From Trichaptum fuscoviolaceum (Eukaryota > Basidiomycota > Agaricomycetes > Hymenochaetales > Trichaptaceae), in NCBI GenBank assembly GCA_910574455.1, contig CAJSYZ010000004.1, positions 3,163,528-3,227,527 on the forward strand: 64,000 nt of DNA. Reading direction: 5' to 3'. Below are positions 21,986-32,827 of the stretch, piece by piece. The position numbers and the translations under genes are program-made. The notes under the pieces were generated by a model. The model was not told the origin of the DNA and searched no databases. It saw only the letters and a list, made by a program, of their open reading frames with translations. The stretch's first letter is position 1, and each line of letters begins with the position of its first letter.

Positions 21986-24900
21986 ATGCCAGCGACACGG
22001 AAAAAGCACGATCCCTTTCATTTTCCACCAACTATTCGATGCACCTTGCCCGGCTGTAGTAGGATGTTCAAGAGTCAATCTGGAAGAGCAAGACATGAAT
22101 ATTCAGCTCATCCGACGTCATTCTTGGCAAATTCTTCTGCCTGTGGTCATGAATATGAATCGTCACCTATTCGACCCATACGAGCTCCAAGTCCTCAACT
22201 TGAAGCTCTCCTGAGGTCGTCCGAACTTCCATCAGAGGGTCATCTTGAGAGCGGCTCTGACTCCTACGATTACGATATTTCCATGCTTACACAGGATATC
22301 TCGATGCTCAGTATAGGCCGAGACGAGCTGCTTCAAGATTTGGACAGACCTGATTCTCTGTCCCATTCTGTCACCGGAAGTGACAGTGGCCGTTCTGAAG
22401 ACTTGGATTCCGACATTGGAGATTATAAGGAGAGCGAGGATAACTTGAAGGTGTATCACAGATACTTGAATGGTGCGCGCCAAATCAATTGTTCCCGGTT
22501 TACTGTAGCATTTTGACACCAAACATTGTGCAGCCACTCCATGTGATGCAGAAGGGAACTTCTTAGAATACGAAGACTCACCCGCTCCGCGAAACGAATC
22601 TGCGTCAAATGACTGGTTTCCATATTCGTGCCGAGCAGATTTTGAGCTCGCAGATTTTCTCTATCGGGAAGAGCAAATGTCTGCTGGGAACATAACAAAG
22701 CTTCTGGGAATCATGAAGGCTTATCAGCTGATTCAGGAGGCGGAGAATGTAAAATCTTGCGGATGTTCCGAATTGGATGCGACATTGCCTGACGATGACT
22801 TGGATCTGGGTTCAACTAGTACGCTACTCGATGGAGATGCGCAAAAAATGTATAACGCCATTGATGCTACGAAAGTCGGTGATGTGTCTTGGAAATCCTT
22901 TAGTAACTTCTACACGGACGATCATAGCCAAAAGGCAACAAACGAGAACACCGAGTCATGGAAGAGGAAAGAATATGATGTATGGTATCGGGATCCTTTG
23001 GAAGTGATCCGGAATTTGGTGGACAATCCGGCGTTGGAAGGCGAATTCGACTATGTCCCGTTTCGTGAGTATCAGCCGAAAGAGGACTCTGATGACAACA
23101 AAGAATGAGTCTTCAGAAACTACATGTCCGGAAATTTTGCTTGGGAACAGGCTGTAAGTCATGAATCATGCAGCATTCGAAGTTGGAGGAAGTGTACTGA
23201 TTATCCTTGACTTAGAACAAAATCTACGCCGAAGATAAAGCAGTTCATGGGTCCATGTTCGTTCCGGTAATTTTAGGGAGTGACAAGACAACAGTTTCCG
23301 TTGGAACTGGCAACAACGAATATTATCCGTTATATCTCTCAATAGGAAATGTATCTAACAAGGCCCGGCGGTCCCAAAAGTTGAATACAGTCCAGCTCGT
23401 AGCATTTCTAGCAATACCAAAGAGTGTGTGTCAAAAACTGAGCTATCCATTTGTGTTCTGATGCTTTGCAGCTGAACGGCAGTACGAAAAGTCGGATGAA
23501 TTCCGCCGCTTTCGACATCAAGTCTTTCATTCATCTATATTGAGAATCTTGAGACCACTGAAGAGCGCAATGTCCATAAACAACGAACAAACCATTTTCC
23601 GGTGCCCTGATGGTCACTTGCGTAGGTCGGTTCTCGGACTCGGCTCGTATATAGCCGATTCCGGAACAGGTGAGTCTATGCGCAATATGCACTGGATGGT
23701 GCTGCAAGTAAGTATTGTCCTTTCCAAAAATCACATCCGACTTGAGTTCGAGGAAATGGCTTAATGCGGCTACTATATAGATGTACAGCACCTCACAAGA
23801 ACCTAGATAATCCGGAATTTGTTACAAATCCTCGAACAAAAGAGCTGCACGAACGATTGATAGAACAGGTGGATGACAATAGCATAAGTAGAGCCACAAT
23901 TCGTAAGGAGTATGGGTTCCACCAAGATATCGTCGTATGTGTTCCAACTTCAAGTTGTCCATTAGATGCACTTACCGCAACTTGAACTATGTCCCGTAGC
24001 CCTTCACCAATGATTTTCCGCGTGCAGATATATGCGATCTCATTTCTCCAGACTTACTGCACCAAATCATCAAAGGCGTGTTCAAGGATCATCTTGTCGA
24101 GTGGATTTGCCAGAGCATGACCACAACAGAGCTGGATATTGTGGATAAAAGGTACTATTCCCTTACAAGTCGTGTGAATACCATTGCTAACTTTCACGTA
24201 GAATCAGAGTTGCTGCTCCTTTTCCCGGACTTCGCAGATTTCCCGAAGGTTGAGGCTTCAAGCAATGGACAGGTAATGATTCAAAGGCACTTATGAAAGT
24301 ATGTGGTATTTTCATCATGATCTTGTTTGAGGTGGTGGTTTGCTGATATCTGATGCAATCCGCTTACTAGGTGTATCTTCTGGCTATTGTGGGCATTGTA
24401 CATGATGATATAGTTCACGCATTGAGTGCATTTCTGGACTTCTGTTACCTTGTGCGTCGGTACACGATTACAGCCTCAACTCTTGATCAGATTAAAGCCT
24501 CTCTGGATCACTATCATCAATATCGCAAAATATTCATAGCTAAGGGCATCCGGGATAACTTCTCACTTCCACGACAGCATGCCATGATTCACTATCCTAC
24601 AATGATCCCTCTCTTCGCTGCACCAAGCGGGCTGTGCTCATCAATCACAGAGAATAAACACATTTACGCGGTCAAGGAAACGTGGCGACGCTCAAACAGA
24701 AATGATCCTTTGGGTCAGATGATCACAGCAAACCAACGTCTCAGTAAACTTATTGCATCGAGGGCAGACTTCAAGAGGCGTGGAATGCTGGAAAGTCCTC
24801 TGGCTGAGGCTTCATGGAGAGCTTTGCAAGATGTTCTGCGCAGGAATATGTCAGAGTCGGAGACAGATGACGCTGAGAGGACCCGAATTCGGAAGGAGCA

Positions 24901-25970
24901 GATGCACCATCATGATACACCCGTAGCTGGCGCAGCTGATGATACAGAGGACTTCTTCGATGACATTGTGGGCAATAATGAACTCCACGAAATTGCAGAC
25001 CTGGAAGATCCCGAAAACGTAGTGTACGGGCCACATCATCTTGCGGTTCATGGCATACTACATGCTGAACGCCAGATCCGCTTGGGTGGCAGAAATGACC
25101 CTTTGAGCTTGATCTTAATGGCTTCCAAGCAACGTGGGTATTACTTGGTAACCCATGCTTTGGTGTTGCACATCTGACTTCTTTGTTGTCATCCTTGCAG
25201 AGTCCAGTAAGGTGTATCCTAAACAGCTCAACACGCTTGCGGCGATAAAAGGTCATCCAGAGCTCCGACAGCTCCGACAGCTCATAAAAAAATACTTATT
25301 CAACAAGTACGAGAATCACATCTCCAACTCAAGGGGCTCCTCTGGCAGAGCCCAACCAGCAGTTGAATTGGACACAAGCAATGACTTTTCAATATTCCAT
25401 TCAGCCACTGCTTTCTTTGCCTACCATGTCGAATCGATCCCTATAGAACAAGCAATGAGGGAGGCGATCAGGTCCAATCCCTCTTGGCGCGGAAAAGCAA
25501 GACGTGATGCAGTCCTTGTTCGAGTTAGCTCCTGCATAAAGGGGTTTGCAGGAATGAGAGTTGCCCGGGTTATGCTTCTTTTTTCCTTCACCACTAAAGG
25601 GGAACGTCAGGACTGCGCTCTCGTCCAATTTTTCAAGCGTGTTGGAGATTCACCCGACCTGAAAACAAGAATGTGGATAGTCGAACCGGAGTATGAGTTA
25701 GAGAGCTCTACCACCTGTGTCGGATGCTGTACTGGAGTGAATGCCAGTGGCAGATGTCGCTATCACCGCGACTGCAAGGCTCCGAAGCAATCTGTGATAG
25801 ATGTAGGGGACATCCTCTGTTTGGCCCACCTCCTGGGGGTTCCGAAGGGTGATGAATGTCCTCCAAAGTCATTGACACCTGAGGAGACCCTGGATTTTTA
25901 TGATAGATTCTATGTTAACCGATTTGCTGACATGCACATGCACCAAACACTGTACGAAGCTAGACAATAA
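21986..25970 (+). pseudogene. Plavaka-type (KDZ-related) transposase, degenerate
   Basis: Probable start 21986. A C2H2 finger (RCTLPGCSRMFKSQSGRARH) opens the protein, followed by the hallmark YHRYLNG..TPCDAEGNFL across an intron, FELADFLYREEQMSAGNI, PDGHLRRSVLGLGSYIAD, GWCCKCTAPHKNLD and the C-terminal SLPRQHAMIHY, GLCSSITENKHI, VKETWRRS and NQRLSKLIASR. These identify the Plavaka transposase family, an RNase H-fold enzyme expected to cut and paste the element. Lesions: TGA at 23106-23108 where the reading frame otherwise continues; loss of two bases near 23658 (frameshift between YIAD and PEQV); TGA near 24256 inside RRFPEG..GFKQW. At least six short introns otherwise keep phase. The last exon ends at 25970. 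The copy cannot make a full transposase. Confidence 0.85.
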
Positions 25971-26203
25971 TTACTAAGTTAAACTCTTCCGTTAGCACAT
26001 TCAAGTTGCCACATAGTACTACAAAGTGTATTGAGACTTGTTGTACAGTTTACATTGCCAGAGCCAGCGGCGACGACATCATGGTATTCATTGTTCGAGG
26101 TAATATAATTATCAACAAATCTCAAAGCAACAAAAGGAGAAACTGGAGATGCAAGCATACTGTGTCCATTGTCAACCCACCACCTACGAGAGGGCTAATT
26201 CGG

Positions 26204-28370
26204 CTAGTAGTTGAGGCGACCTTGAGGACTTGAAGGCTTGGAGTCATCCTTTGACTTTATCGCCAATTCTAAATAATTGCAATACCCTAGAACTTCTTTA
26301 ATATCAATTTTCATCGCGATGCCCTTCGGGGTTTGTCTATCGAATGACGAGCACACCGCCTCCATCAGATACATTTGGTATCTGTGCATGTCCGCCTCCT
26401 GCAAGAAAGTTGTTCGAGTCGTCTGGCTATCTAAGGACCCTGCTGACGTCGATGCTGCCGTGTCCTGTCTTTCCTTCCCCTTGACCTTCAAGTTCGTATG
26501 ATAGGCCTCCAATTCGTCCTTGTTATAGGCTGCTAACATATCAATAGAATCAAGGACAGCATCAGTCGACTCCTGCCCTTGATGTATGATCTTGTTTAAG
26601 AGCCCTTTTATGACCACGCCTTTCCCATTCTGCATGACGACATCGAAAAGACCCTTTGTGGAGGCAATTTGCAACCATCTCTTGACAATCCTAAGCGCTC
26701 CTATCAATCTCCTCTGAAGATAATCCAATTCCTGGAAGCAATATTGAATCTTGTCAGCAGAATTATCTGCCAAAATTGCTGCTTCGGCGTTTTCCAAAAG
26801 CTCCAGAATATCTCTTGCCTCGAAAATAATTGCATAGTCGTTGGAGGTAACAGCAAATGCATCCCTCCTCTGGAAGAATGCGTCGTGAATATTGCACAGA
26901 TTAATCGCCATTTCCCAAGATTTCTGCGTGTTGTCAAACTGTAGTAGCGTTTGATTGACCTCAGTTTGCTGGGGCTGAAAATGAAGCTGTCTAACCGCAG
27001 GCGTATTGTATTTCAATTGCAAACTCCCTGCTTCCGATATCGGTTGATAGAATGGCCTCAATGTCAGGGGCCGAAGATCGGGACGACGACGATTGGAAGG
27101 CTGAGATTGAGCCACGAAAATCTTAGAGATGTCGACTGACATTCTTTGGAGATCGGCGTCAATGATTGCGATGAGTTCGTAGATTACGTCGTAGTAGGCC
27201 TGGAAGAGCGGTATGAAGAATTGGAAAGCCTTAAGATTTTCGGCATCCCTATTGTATGAGTTCAATACTGCGAAAAACTCTTCTGCCTTCTCTTCTCTAT
27301 AATGTCCATATTGAGATAGCAGTTCTCTAAGACCTTCCGAGCCGTTGCGAGAATGAAGTCGGTAGTATCTATTCATGATATTCTGAAACGCGCCATCGTT
27401 CACCTCGAAGTAGTAGGAACCGAAGGGATCTTCAGTGCTCCGTCTGTCAAGGCATTCCTGTATGTCCGGATCTTTGAACCCAAGGACAATTGCGGAGGAT
27501 TCCATGAAGAAGAACCTTAGACTATCCAAGGTCTTCCTTACTCTAACAGCGTCGCCTGCTGCCCGTGACTAACAAGCGTAGGTTATTAGACGTTCTTTTT
27601 CGAAACATGATCCTATTACTTACCCCAGCAACATTACTAGTCAAGAGATCGACATAAGAAGATATCTTGCGAAGAGTTTTGTTCATCGTAACAACCTGAC
27701 CCTCCAAACTCGCAATCCTATCATCCGATGAAAGGCCTGGATGGCCTGAAGTCGAGCGAACCGACTCGTTGCCTTCTATGCCAGTGTGCGAAGCACTTTG
27801 TGCCATATTTTTAAGCAGTTCACCTATAGTATCTCCGCGATCTCCGCCAGTGACAGGTGTTTGGACAAAACTGCCAGGTCCCGTGACGCCACTCACATTA
27901 GCGGGCAGTGATGATGGTGGCCTTGATGGTGGTGGAACAGATACCGGGAACGGTGCCCGATGACTCGGCGTTTCGTCCTCCTTCTCAACTTTACGCCTTT
28001 TGCTGTCACTGGCAGGAGTACCTTCAGGTTCATTGTGATGGTGGCTACTAGGACTCCGAGTTGAAATGCGATCTTGAAGACGTTGGCTACCACGACTCCG
28101 TTTTGGAGGGCCGGCAGAAATGCGATCTTCAAGAGGTCGGCTATTAGGACTCGGACTTGCAGGGCTGGAGAAAATGCGTTCTTGAAGAGAGCCATGACTC
28201 CCAGCTGAAGGGTTGTTCGAAGATGTATGTGCGTACGCTGTACTCCAGTCTGGAATTTGCGACCGGTCGCGCGATTGGTACCACCCGTTGCCTCGACCTC
28301 CATGATTTGATATCACCCGCGGGGCAGATGTGTGTTCCTCAACTGTCTCATGTTTCCTTTTATCTACAAT
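26204..28370 (-). CDS. Uncharacterised two-exon protein with LxxRI repeats
   Basis: I do not recognise a named family. Main exons are about 27650..28370 and 26204..27594, joined by a roughly 55-bp intron (GTAAGTAATAGG..TTGTTAG). The N-terminal ~250 residues are Ser/Pro-rich with three degenerate copies of a SLQERI/PLEDRI/RLQDRI motif and a basic SKRRKVEKED stretch, suggesting a nuclear protein, then a helix (RIASLEGQVVTMNKTLRKI). The ~440-residue second exon is a globular, largely helical domain with no membrane segment (for example LRELLSQYGHYREEKAEEFF, FFIPLFQAYYDVIYELI, INLCNIHDAFFQRRDAFAV). No ATG is in frame at the 5' end, so an upstream leader exon is likely. Convergent with the Plavaka transposase 230 bp away; whether it is cargo or host is unclear. 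No stops or frameshifts within the main exons. Confidence 0.65.
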
Positions 28371-28372
28371 TT

Positions 28373-29000
28373 AGCTATTGTCAGAACCAACAAGGGGGTT
28401 CGACTCAAACTCAGGCTCACTGGACATTTTGGACATTTTGAACAAAACTGTGACTTGAAGCCTGATAGGAGGTTGTTTCGCTTTCTCCAACAGCTTCAAA
28501 ATGGAGTTAAAACTGGTGCAATAGTATAGTAGCTGTGAGCCTACCAACTCCGAGTCCGACTCCGAGTCGTCGGAACCGAATAGTAGTATCTTGAACTTCG
28601 GTTCAAATTTAGAGATCAAGTTGCCAGTATACTAGTAGTAGTAGATAGTACTACTCAGGCTACAACTTGAAGTTTGAAGATCTCAGTCAGCGGATGAAGT
28701 TGAACTAGGAGACTGGTTGACTCACCGCCAGCCTGAGTACCGCCAGTGGCAGCCTCTGAACTAAAATTTAGGTGGCAGGGACTTTGACTTTAAGGTGAGA
28801 GGGCTTCAAGCTGTTGAAAAGAACAACCTTGAGTACTACTAGAGTACAGTACTACAGAGTATAGTAGACAAAGACACGATACGTCGATGCCACTGGCAGG
28901 GCATGGGGTAGTCAGGCTACTAAATGCGGAACTTGAATCTGAACTTGAAGCCAGACTTCTCAGGCTCACGCCACTCAGCCACTGTATTTGGCAACAATTG
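28373..29000. repeat. Short-word patch C
   Basis: About 600 bp dominated by a few words: CTCCGAGTCCGACTCCGAGTCG (28551 on), CTTGAACTTCGGTTCAA, ACTAGTAGTAGTAGATAGTACTAC, CAACTTGAAGTTTGAAG, CACCGCCAGCCTGAGTACCGCCAGTGGCAG and GCCACTGGCAGGGC. It is not a tandem array: words are shuffled and occur on both strands. Frames through it (for example 28371..28619 minus) are not supported as genes. Confidence 0.65.
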
Positions 29001-29439
29001 TCGGAGATGCGCACCTCCGGTTACGGTGATATTCATTTCGGATTCGAATCACAAAAGGATGATGGAACTTGCGGAATATCATCCACAGATTAAGGTAACT
29101 AGGGCTAACAAGGGCTCGAGTACATGGAAAGCGTGGTTTAATGAGGAGCACCACAAGGTTGAGTGGGAACGAGCAGCATTGGAACCTTTTAATTCACTTA
29201 AACCGCAGACTCGGAGTCAGACGAAGTAGCCTGCCAGTGAGGACTCAGGCTTGTACTCATACTATTTCTAACTGTTTTCTTTTCGTAGTATTACCTCATA
29301 CCAGTGCATACCACTAGTATTCAAGTTGTGTCTTTGTATGTTTGTCTCCTGTTCTGTGTTCGTCGACCTTATACTTGTGTTTTCTGTGCATCGGTATTCA
29401 AGTTGTTGTATGACTGTATGTAAATAAAAAACGATATGA
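29001..29439. other. Unassigned spacer
   Basis: An open stretch on the plus strand to 29229 (ending SLKPQTRSQTK) has no recognisable domain or clear splice context. A further short-word run (GACTCGGAGTCAGACGAAG, CCTGCCAGTGAGGACTCAGGC) lies at 29209-29260. Confidence 0.3.
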
Positions 29440-29760
29440 ATTGTTTACTAACTATTCCGAGTCGGACTTGGACTCACTGGCACCAGTGATGCTCTAATTA
29501 CTGCTTGATAAATTCACGACTGGCTCGAATCCGGGTCTACCAACCTGAAGACCGAACATCGTTACGGGTCACTGTTCGGCAACTTGAACTTTTGAGCTGA
29601 ACTTGAAGTCCCACGACTCGGTCTCAGGCTCAGACTCGGAAGTTCTTCCGACTCGGAGGTCAGCTTGAAGTCGGAAACTACTAGTACTAGTAAACTAAGC
29701 CTGAGGGGCGAAGGTCGGTCCGGCTACTACTACAACTGCTCTGCTCGACAACTATTAGGT
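29440..29760. repeat. Short-word patch E
   Basis: Contains CCGAGTCGGACTTGGACTCACTGGCACCAGTG, AACTTGAACTTTTGAGCTGAACTTGAAG, GACTCGGTCTCAGGCTCAGACTCGG, ACTACTAGTACTAGTAAAC and CTACTACTAC, the same vocabulary as patches A-C. Confidence 0.6.
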
Positions 29761-30599
29761 ATAATAATTTTAATGGAATGACCGGTTGTTATTCTCGGGA
29801 CGTTCTAGGTCAGAGGGAACTGGACGGCTTGACTTATGCTATTGCCTTCTGGCAGATGACAGAGGAGCTGGATCAAATGGGCTTTGCGACCAACCTTGAT
29901 TCAAAGACAGACACGCAACTTGGTAGTATTGTTTTCCCGACTCCGAGTCAGCAAGAGCCCGACGTGGACATCGCCGCTCGCCTTTTCCCAGACTGAGCCC
30001 CTTCCTCAACTCCCCCACCATGCGCACAAACTCTCTCATCTCATCCTCTTGCACTACCTTGAGGCTTGTCATTTTCTTCAACCTTGGCGCTGTCTCCTTC
30101 ACATATGACATCTTCCATGCGCTGCTCTCCTGCACTTTGTACTAAATTATGTCGTAACAGATCTGGGCGGAATGGGAGACAGAGGTCTGCACGAGCATGG
30201 CACAGGAGTTCAAGGCTGGTGAGTTTATTCTCCTTCTCAATCCTTTTACTTCACGTTATTTACATACCATTTGATACAGAATCCTAGCTCACACCGTTTA
30301 CAGCGCACGCAAGATGGTGCAATTCTGGAACACCGCCAGACAGCACCACCACCATTGCCATCGCACTCCTGCTACTAGTAGTACCCAGCATCGACATGAT
30401 GACTTCCCACGTGGGGTCTGACACTGGCATCACAGGCCCTCCGTCGTCCGCTACCACCACTGACAGCCATGGTCAGGTTGGAAACCAGAGACTTCCGGAG
30501 ACACTTTCATTGTTGTGGGGACTGGTAAGTAGCCCTAGTAGTTATCCGCTATTGCAACAATAGCTCATGACCCGATGAACACAACTACATGACTGGCTG
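29761..30599. other. Unassigned, possible 5' exons of the BCS1-like gene
   Basis: Several short open stretches with plausible donors (for example GGTGAGTTT near 30219 and GGTAAGTAG near 30525) on the plus strand. The last, MMTSHVGSDTGITGPPSS at about 30391, could be an N-terminus. None carries a recognisable domain. Confidence 0.25.
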
Positions 30600-30841
30600 A
30601 TGCTATGGTTGTTGAAGCGCTTAGAATGCCAGCACGCTTACGAGTTCGAGACGACAGCGCGCACCATCTTGCCGGGCAAGTCTTCTTTTAGAGACAAGTC
30701 ATTCGGAGATGAGGAGCTCAAAGGCTTCCAGTTTGCCTCACCAGACGACCATCAAATTCATATCTATTTCGCTGATTCCATGGCTCATGGCGGGGATTTA
30801 AGAGATGCTCCTTGCCGACACAAGGGACTTCTTGCAATCAG
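30600..30841 (+). pseudogene. BCS1-like AAA ATPase, 5' remnant, split by retrotransposon
   Basis: YEFETTARTI is typical of the BCS1-like N-terminal region, and in another frame EMLLADTRDFLQS, the segment before the AAA core, runs exactly up to the insertion point at 30841. A TAA precedes EMLL and the frame differs from the upstream part, so the gene was already broken or is now decaying. The AGAAG that completes FLQSEK is found right after the element at 40547. Confidence 0.75.
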
Positions 30842-31308
30842 TGTTACGTCTCAACTTACGGTCTCGTATAGTTGGGGAACGCAACGTTAAGTTGCTCAGT
30901 GATAGCGGAGCTAGGGCTCGACACTAAGTGTTGTATGGACAAAGGCCTACGATGTAGAGTAGAGAGAAACAGATGTATAGCAGAGACTAGAGACGGGGGG
31001 TTTGACAAAGGAGATCGAACTTAGAGTTCGATCATGCTAAGTACAGGGGTTTATATACTGTAGCTGCGGAGCAAGGGTACATCGGAAGATGAGTAAGAAG
31101 AGAACAATAAGAAAGTAGACGATAGGCTACTAATAATAGTGTGAGAGCGGTGGGCAGAGGGTTAGGGCAAAGGGTACATGTGTAACATCGGGATTGGCTG
31201 AGGGTTGAGGGTTACATCGGAGGATGACTGAGCAAGACAAGAATAGAAACAAATAGGGCAAAGGGTTCGGAGTAATGGGGGCCGCTGACATAGTAAGAAA
31301 ACGTAACA
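30842..31308 (-). repeat. 3' LTR of chromovirus (left copy)
   Basis: 467 bp, begins TGTTACGTCTC and ends AACGTAACA, so the termini are inverted 7-mers. In sense it is preceded by a purine-rich AAGAACGGGGTAA (31309..31321), the polypurine tract. Confidence 0.93.
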
Positions 31309-31456
31309 TTACCCCGTTCTTAAATTGAAACGTAGTGGAAATCAGTAAAGAAAATGGCCGTTATAGGGACAAATTAAGTCCAATAGACAATAAGGAAAAA
31401 CATGCCATATAAGCGAAGTTAACGCCAATAGGGTATCCGGGTTAGCAACAAGTACT

Positions 31457-32335
31457 TTAGCTGCTTGCAGGTGGGTTTCTCTTCGTTACGCGTTGTTGAG
31501 CAATCCGGTTGGAAGTGCATTCATCGTTATGACCATCGTGTTGTCCACATGAGGGGCACATATACTTGGGGCAGCCAATGATGGTGTGTCCAGGTGCACG
31601 TATGTCGCAGTATGAACATGTATAAAATTCGCAGGTGGACGCGGCCAAGTTGTAGTGGTGGTCGACAGCAGAGTGTTGTGTGCATTCCTTGGGGTCCAAG
31701 GACATAGACGTAAAAGGATTGTTGTCGACTTTCGGGCTGTATGTGGGTGAGGGTGGGGCTGTGTTGACACGATACTCTTGGTTTTCTTGTAGCTGTATTG
31801 GCGATTGCAGACGAATGGGTTCGGATAGACGATTGATGAGTTCTTTGCGTTCTGGGACTTGAGTGCCGACGGAGTGAAGGGGTGGGTGAGGTACTTGGTC
31901 AGCAAGGTCTTTAGTGAGGTCGATGATGTCGTCATCAGTGGTGAGGTCGATGACCAATGGGGCAAATAACTCTTGAGGCGCTGTTTCAAGGAGTTCCGTG
32001 AGGGCAAATCGTCGCATGTCTTGGAATGACTCTTGAGTCCGTCGCAGGAGATGGAGAGCTCCTTCGATAATGGCAATGGAGGGGTCGAGAATCTCCTGGT
32101 TTCGGGTAACAACATCATAACATTGGGTCCAGGTGGCAAGAAGAGGAGTGTCATCATACGTTGATTGACTTAGACGTTGGTGGAAGGTGCGAGTTGAGAA
32201 TAATTCGAGGATTTGGCGAGATTGCAAGGGGTTGTGGGTGTCGAGGCGTAAGGCTGGTGGTTGGAGGGATGATGTGTATGAACGAAGAAAGGGGTTGTGA
32301 CGGGATGGGTTGCGTTGGGAACGGGCAGGTGGCAT
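31457..32335 (-). CDS. Chromovirus accessory ORF downstream of integrase, zinc-binding C-terminus
   Basis: 292 codons, last gene before the 3' LTR in sense. The N-terminal two thirds are helical and polar; LVIDLTTDDDIIDLTKDL in the middle contains two SUMO-interacting-motif-like IDLT strings. The C-terminus has two cysteine clusters, CSYCDIRAPGHTIIGC (C-x2-C-x6-H-x4-C) and CPSCGQHDGHNDEC, probably zinc-binding. Its ATG follows the preceding ORF by TAA-GTC-ATG and is in the same reading frame as both the 162-codon ORF and integrase. Function unknown; position recalls env or accessory genes but I see no signal peptide or membrane segment. Confidence 0.7.
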   Translation of the reverse strand: MPPARSQRNPSRHNPFLRSYTSSLQPPALRLDTHNPLQSRQILELFSTRTFHQRLSQSTYDDTPLLATWTQCYDVVTRNQEILDPSIAIIEGALHLLRRTQESFQDMRRFALTELLETAPQELFAPLVIDLTTDDDIIDLTKDLADQVPHPPLHSVGTQVPERKELINRLSEPIRLQSPIQLQENQEYRVNTAPPSPTYSPKVDNNPFTSMSLDPKECTQHSAVDHHYNLAASTCEFYTCSYCDIRAPGHTIIGCPKYMCPSCGQHDGHNDECTSNRIAQQRVTKRNPPASS

Positions 32336-32338
32336 GAC

Positions 32339-32827
32339 TTAGAGGGAATGAGTTGGACAGTCGTAGTGACAACAACTGCAGGTGCAATAAGGGTCAGAGC
32401 GGCGAGGTTCAAAGTGGCTGAGGTGATGACGATGTCGGACAATAGGTCGAGTGATTGTGAGTGGGGGTTGAACACAAGCAGATTTGTTAAAATAGTCAAT
32501 GAGTCGGTGGGCGTAATCAGGGTTGTTAAAGAAGGTGTGGATGAGAAATACCGAGATTGTTGGGATGTGGAGTCCAAGTCCAGTGGGGGGTTTGAAGTAC
32601 TTGTACTCCCAGTCTGGGTCGTAGTGGTCTTTGGACCAAGCTCCGGAATATACAGGTCGGACAGCGTCCAGGTAATGGGGGCGAGTTGGAATCGAGGTAG
32701 TCGGTAATGTGACAGTATGGGGTTCAGGTGTGGGTGGCTGTTTGTTCGATGGGGAGAGCGTATAGTCGTTTATGATGTTAGATGAGTGGGGATATGAGAA
32801 GTGAACGAGTTTTTTGGATGGGGACAT
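32339..32827 (-). CDS. Chromovirus accessory ORF directly after integrase stop
   Basis: 162 codons. Its ATG follows the integrase TGA with no intervening base (ACT-TGA-ATG) and is in the same frame, so it could be reached by stop-codon readthrough or by reinitiation. The protein is aromatic-rich (HYDPDWEYKYFKPPTGLGLH) with a short Cys cluster near the end (YCTCSCCHYDC). No family recognised. Confidence 0.6.
   Translation of the reverse strand: MSPSKKLVHFSYPHSSNIINDYTLSPSNKQPPTPEPHTVTLPTTSIPTRPHYLDAVRPVYSGAWSKDHYDPDWEYKYFKPPTGLGLHIPTISVFLIHTFFNNPDYAHRLIDYFNKSACVQPPLTITRPIVRHRHHLSHFEPRRSDPYCTCSCCHYDCPTHSL

Noticed and set aside
23106..24258. Stops in the Plavaka transposase as evidence of repeat-induced point mutation
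   Set aside because: Two TGA codons where CGA is plausible is too little, and a 2-base deletion is also present; no dinucleotide statistics could be computed.
28371..28619. 83-codon minus-strand frame as first exon of the 26.2-28.3 kb gene
   Set aside because: It runs through a short-word patch, and joining it to the main exon would need an intron of about 22 bases.
29470..29540. tRNA-like A and B boxes (TGGCACCAGTGA and GGCTCGAATCC)
   Set aside because: The T-stem and acceptor stem do not pair and the A-box match falls in a short-word patch; not a tRNA gene.
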